64,000 nucleotides of DNA. It comes from Pseudomonas rustica (GTDB taxonomy: Bacteria > Pseudomonadota > Gammaproteobacteria > Pseudomonadales > Pseudomonadaceae). Position 1 is the stretch's first letter, and every line of letters begins with the position of its first letter. Location: positions 248,001 through 312,000 of the forward strand of contig NZ_JAGYHF010000006.1 of NCBI RefSeq assembly GCF_018336155.1, given 5' to 3'. The position numbers and the translations under genes are program-made. Positions 61,934 through 64,000 of the stretch are shown here, one piece after another. The notes under the pieces are model-generated. The model did no database searches. It was given only the letters and a program-made list of their open reading frames with translations, and was not told the origin of the DNA.

Positions 61934-63289
61934 ATGAATGCTCTAGCCCGCCGCGCCGCAGGCCTGCTGCTCAGCACAGTCTGCCTGCCCCTTTCGGCCC
62001 TGGCGGCCGACCCGCAACCGACCCACGAATTCACCCTCGACAACGGCCTCAAGGTCGTCGTGCGCGAAGATCATCGCGCGCCAGTGGTGGTCTCGCAGGT
62101 CTGGTACAAGGTCGGCTCCAGCTACGAAACCCCGGGCCAGACCGGTCTGTCTCACGCGCTTGAGCACATGATGTTCAAGGGCAGCGAGAAAGTCGGCCCC
62201 GGCGAAGCGTCGCTGATCCTTCGCGACCTCGGCGCCGAAGAGAACGCTTTCACCAGCGACGACTTCACCGCTTATTACCAGGTGCTGGCCCGCGACCGTC
62301 TGGGCGTAGCCTTTGAGCTGGAAGCCGACCGCATGGCCAATCTGCGCCTGCCGGCTGACGAGTTCGTCAAGGAGATCGAAGTCATCAAGGAAGAGCGCCG
62401 CTTGCGCACTGATGACAAGCCGATGTCCAAAGCCTACGAGCGCTACAAGGCCATGGCCTACCCGGCCAGCGGCTACCACACGCCGACCATCGGCTGGATG
62501 GCCGACCTCGACCGCATGAAGGTCGAAGAGCTGCGCCACTGGTACCAATCCTGGTACGTGCCGAACAACGCCACGTTGGTAGTAGTCGGCGACGTCACCC
62601 CGGACGAAGTGAAAACCCTCGCCCAACGCTACTTCGGCCCGATCGCCAAGCGCGACGTGCCTCCGGCGAAAAAACCGCTGGAACTGGCCGAACCCGGCGA
62701 ACGCCAAATCACCCTGCACGTGCAGACACAACTGCCTAGCCTGATGCTCGGTTTCAACGTGCCAAGCATCGCCACCGCTGAAGACAAACGCTCGGTCAAC
62801 GCCTTGCGCCTGATCTCGGCTTTGCTCGACGGCGGCTACAGCGGTCGCATCCCGACACAACTGGAGCGCGGCGAAGAACTGGTCTCCGGTGGTTCATCGA
62901 ACTACGACGCCTACACCCGTGGCGACAGCCTGTTCACCCTCTCGGCAACGCCAAACACGCAGAAGAAAAAGACCATGGCGCAAGCCGAAGCCGGTCTGTG
63001 GAAACTGCTGGAACAGCTGAAAACCACCGCACCGTCCGCCGAAGAGCTGGAGCGCGTGCGTGCCCAAGTGATCGCCGGTCTGGTCTTCGAACGTGATTCG
63101 ATCACCAGCCAGGCCACTGCGATTGGTCAACTGGAAACCGTCGGCCTGTCATGGAAACTGATGGACACCGAACTTGCCGATCTGGAAAGCGTGACCCCAC
63201 AAGACATCCAGAACGCCGCCAAGCTGTATTTCACCCGCGAACGTCTCAGCGTCGCCCACGTCCTGCCACTGGAGACGACTCATGAGTGA
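61934..63289 (+). CDS. M16 family zinc metallopeptidase (catalytic subunit)
   Basis: This 451-residue exported peptidase has a signal peptide (MNALARRAAGLLLSTVCLPL, cleaved after ALAA) and the inverted zinc motif HALEH within GLSHALEHMMFKGSEKVG, with the distal Glu expected in the ENAFTSDDFTAYYQ/EIEVIKEERRL region. It matches PA0372 by position. It overlaps the next gene by eight bases; the two likely form a heterodimer, with this one catalytic. Confidence 0.94.
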   Translation: MNALARRAAGLLLSTVCLPLSALAADPQPTHEFTLDNGLKVVVREDHRAPVVVSQVWYKVGSSYETPGQTGLSHALEHMMFKGSEKVGPGEASLILRDLGAEENAFTSDDFTAYYQVLARDRLGVAFELEADRMANLRLPADEFVKEIEVIKEERRLRTDDKPMSKAYERYKAMAYPASGYHTPTIGWMADLDRMKVEELRHWYQSWYVPNNATLVVVGDVTPDEVKTLAQRYFGPIAKRDVPPAKKPLELAEPGERQITLHVQTQLPSLMLGFNVPSIATAEDKRSVNALRLISALLDGGYSGRIPTQLERGEELVSGGSSNYDAYTRGDSLFTLSATPNTQKKKTMAQAEAGLWKLLEQLKTTAPSAEELERVRAQVIAGLVFERDSITSQATAIGQLETVGLSWKLMDTELADLESVTPQDIQNAAKLYFTRERLSVAHVLPLETTHE

Positions 63290-64000
63290 GCGCAAAACCC
63301 CACGTTTGATGCTGCTCGGCCTGATCGCCGTGGCGGTGATCGGCTCTGCTGCTTTCTATCTGTCGCCAAGCGCTGACAGCAAGGCCAGCGAAGCCCTCGA
63401 CAACGCCAAGACCAGCCAGAAGCTGCAATCGCTGGCCGAACTCGACGGCAAGGCCCCGGCCAGCCGCAAACTCGACGTGCAGACCTGGAACACCGCCGAC
63501 GGCGCCAAGGTGTTGTTCGTCGAAGCCCATGAGCTGCCGATGTTCGACATGCGCCTGATCTTCGCCGCCGGCAGCAGCCAGGACGGCAGCGCGTCGGGTC
63601 TGGCAGTGCTGACCAACGCGATGCTCAACGAAGGTGTGGCTGGCAAAGACGTCGGCGCCATCGCTCAAGGCTTCGAAGGTCTCGGTGCGGATTTCGGCAA
63701 CGGTGCTTTCAAAGACATGGCGCTGGCCTCGCTGCGCAGCTTGAGTGCCGTCGACAAGCGCGAACCGGCCTTGAAGCTGTTCTCGGAAGTGGTCGGCAAA
63801 CCGACCTTCCCGGCTGACTCCTTTGCCCGCATCAAAAACCAGATGCTCGCCGGTTTCGAATACCAGAAGCAGAACCCCGGCAAACTCGCCAGCCTCGAGC
63901 TGATGAAGCGTCTGTACGGCGATCACCCGTACGCGCACTCGAGCGACGGCAATCCGCAAAGCGTGCCGAAGATCACCCTCGCGCAATTGCGTGAGTTCCA
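63282..64000 (+). CDS. M16 family peptidase-like protein, non-catalytic partner (partial)
   Basis: The start ATG 63282 lies within the last codons of the preceding gene. The visible 239 residues have an N-terminal membrane segment or signal (LMLLGLIAVAVIGSAAFYLS), then an M16 N-terminal domain (VLFVEAHELPMFDMRLIFAAG, GLAVLTNAMLNEGVAGKDVG). Where the zinc motif should be, the sequence reads LAVLTNAMLNEG with no His-x-x-Glu-His, so it is probably inactive and structural, as in other paired M16 proteins. The gene runs off the window edge. Confidence 0.92.
   Translation, partial: MSERKTPRLMLLGLIAVAVIGSAAFYLSPSADSKASEALDNAKTSQKLQSLAELDGKAPASRKLDVQTWNTADGAKVLFVEAHELPMFDMRLIFAAGSSQDGSASGLAVLTNAMLNEGVAGKDVGAIAQGFEGLGADFGNGAFKDMALASLRSLSAVDKREPALKLFSEVVGKPTFPADSFARIKNQMLAGFEYQKQNPGKLASLELMKRLYGDHPYAHSSDGNPQSVPKITLAQLREF

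Overview
The window is a stretch of a Pseudomonas chromosome, most probably of the P. fluorescens group. From about position 10,080 to the end, gene content and order largely match the pilG-H-I-J-chpA / gshB-tonB3-algH-ruvX-pyrRBC' / rpoH-ftsXEY / ahcY-metF / rhlE / bioA-rsmE neighbourhoods known from P. aeruginosa. The intergenic regions carry the inverted REP repeat families typical of fluorescent pseudomonads. No rRNA, tRNA or CRISPR array is visible.

Layout. (1) Positions 1 to about 10,075 are an accessory island, visibly richer in A+T and free of REP repeats. It holds the tail of an unknown gene, a 737-residue protein with a putative papain/C39-like Cys-His-Asp core, an orphan hypothetical gene, and four overlapping genes: three large tyrosine-recombinase-family proteins and a small coiled-coil protein. 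The island ends abruptly inside a Na+/H+ antiporter gene that has lost its 5' part; a 12-bp palindrome sits at the junction. (2) 10.8-14.4 kb: amidase, VOC protein, LysR regulator and FNT channel. (3) 14.6-20.8 kb: acyl-CoA thioesterase, SAH riboswitch-ahcY-metF (methyl cycle), a solute-binding protein and RhlE RNA helicase. (4) 21-27 kb: YceI, cytochrome b561, an exported flavin amine oxidase with a Lys/Ala-rich tail, BioA and RsmE. (5) 27-31 kb: binding protein plus D-amino-acid-dehydrogenase-like enzyme with divergent LysR, and a hemolysin III family protein. (6) 31.2-39.5 kb: complete malonate decarboxylase locus (mdcABCDEGH, madLM, mdcR). (7) 39.7-49.7 kb: Pil-Chp chemosensory system controlling type IV pili, without pilK or chpB. 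(8) 49.9-55.9 kb: gshB, tonB3, algH, ruvX, pyrR, pyrB and the catalytically dead pyrC'. (9) 56-64 kb: TM2 protein, NlpC/P60 hydrolase, RpoH, FtsX-FtsE-FtsY and a tandem M16 peptidase pair cut by the window edge.

The core genes form coherent units. The mdc genes are translationally coupled through overlaps and encode all decarboxylase subunits, the prosthetic-group enzymes, the importer and the regulator. AhcY and MetF both serve homocysteine/methionine recycling, and ahcY has an S-adenosylhomocysteine-sensing leader. PyrB needs PyrC' as a structural partner.

The most novel part is the island. The recombinase operon resembles multi-recombinase elements (RIT, Tn554-type, or the Gamma-Mobile-Trio islands known to carry defensive and offensive cargo), and the adjacent Cys-peptidase-like protein is a candidate cargo of unknown activity. 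All family assignments were made by reading translations; no database search was possible.
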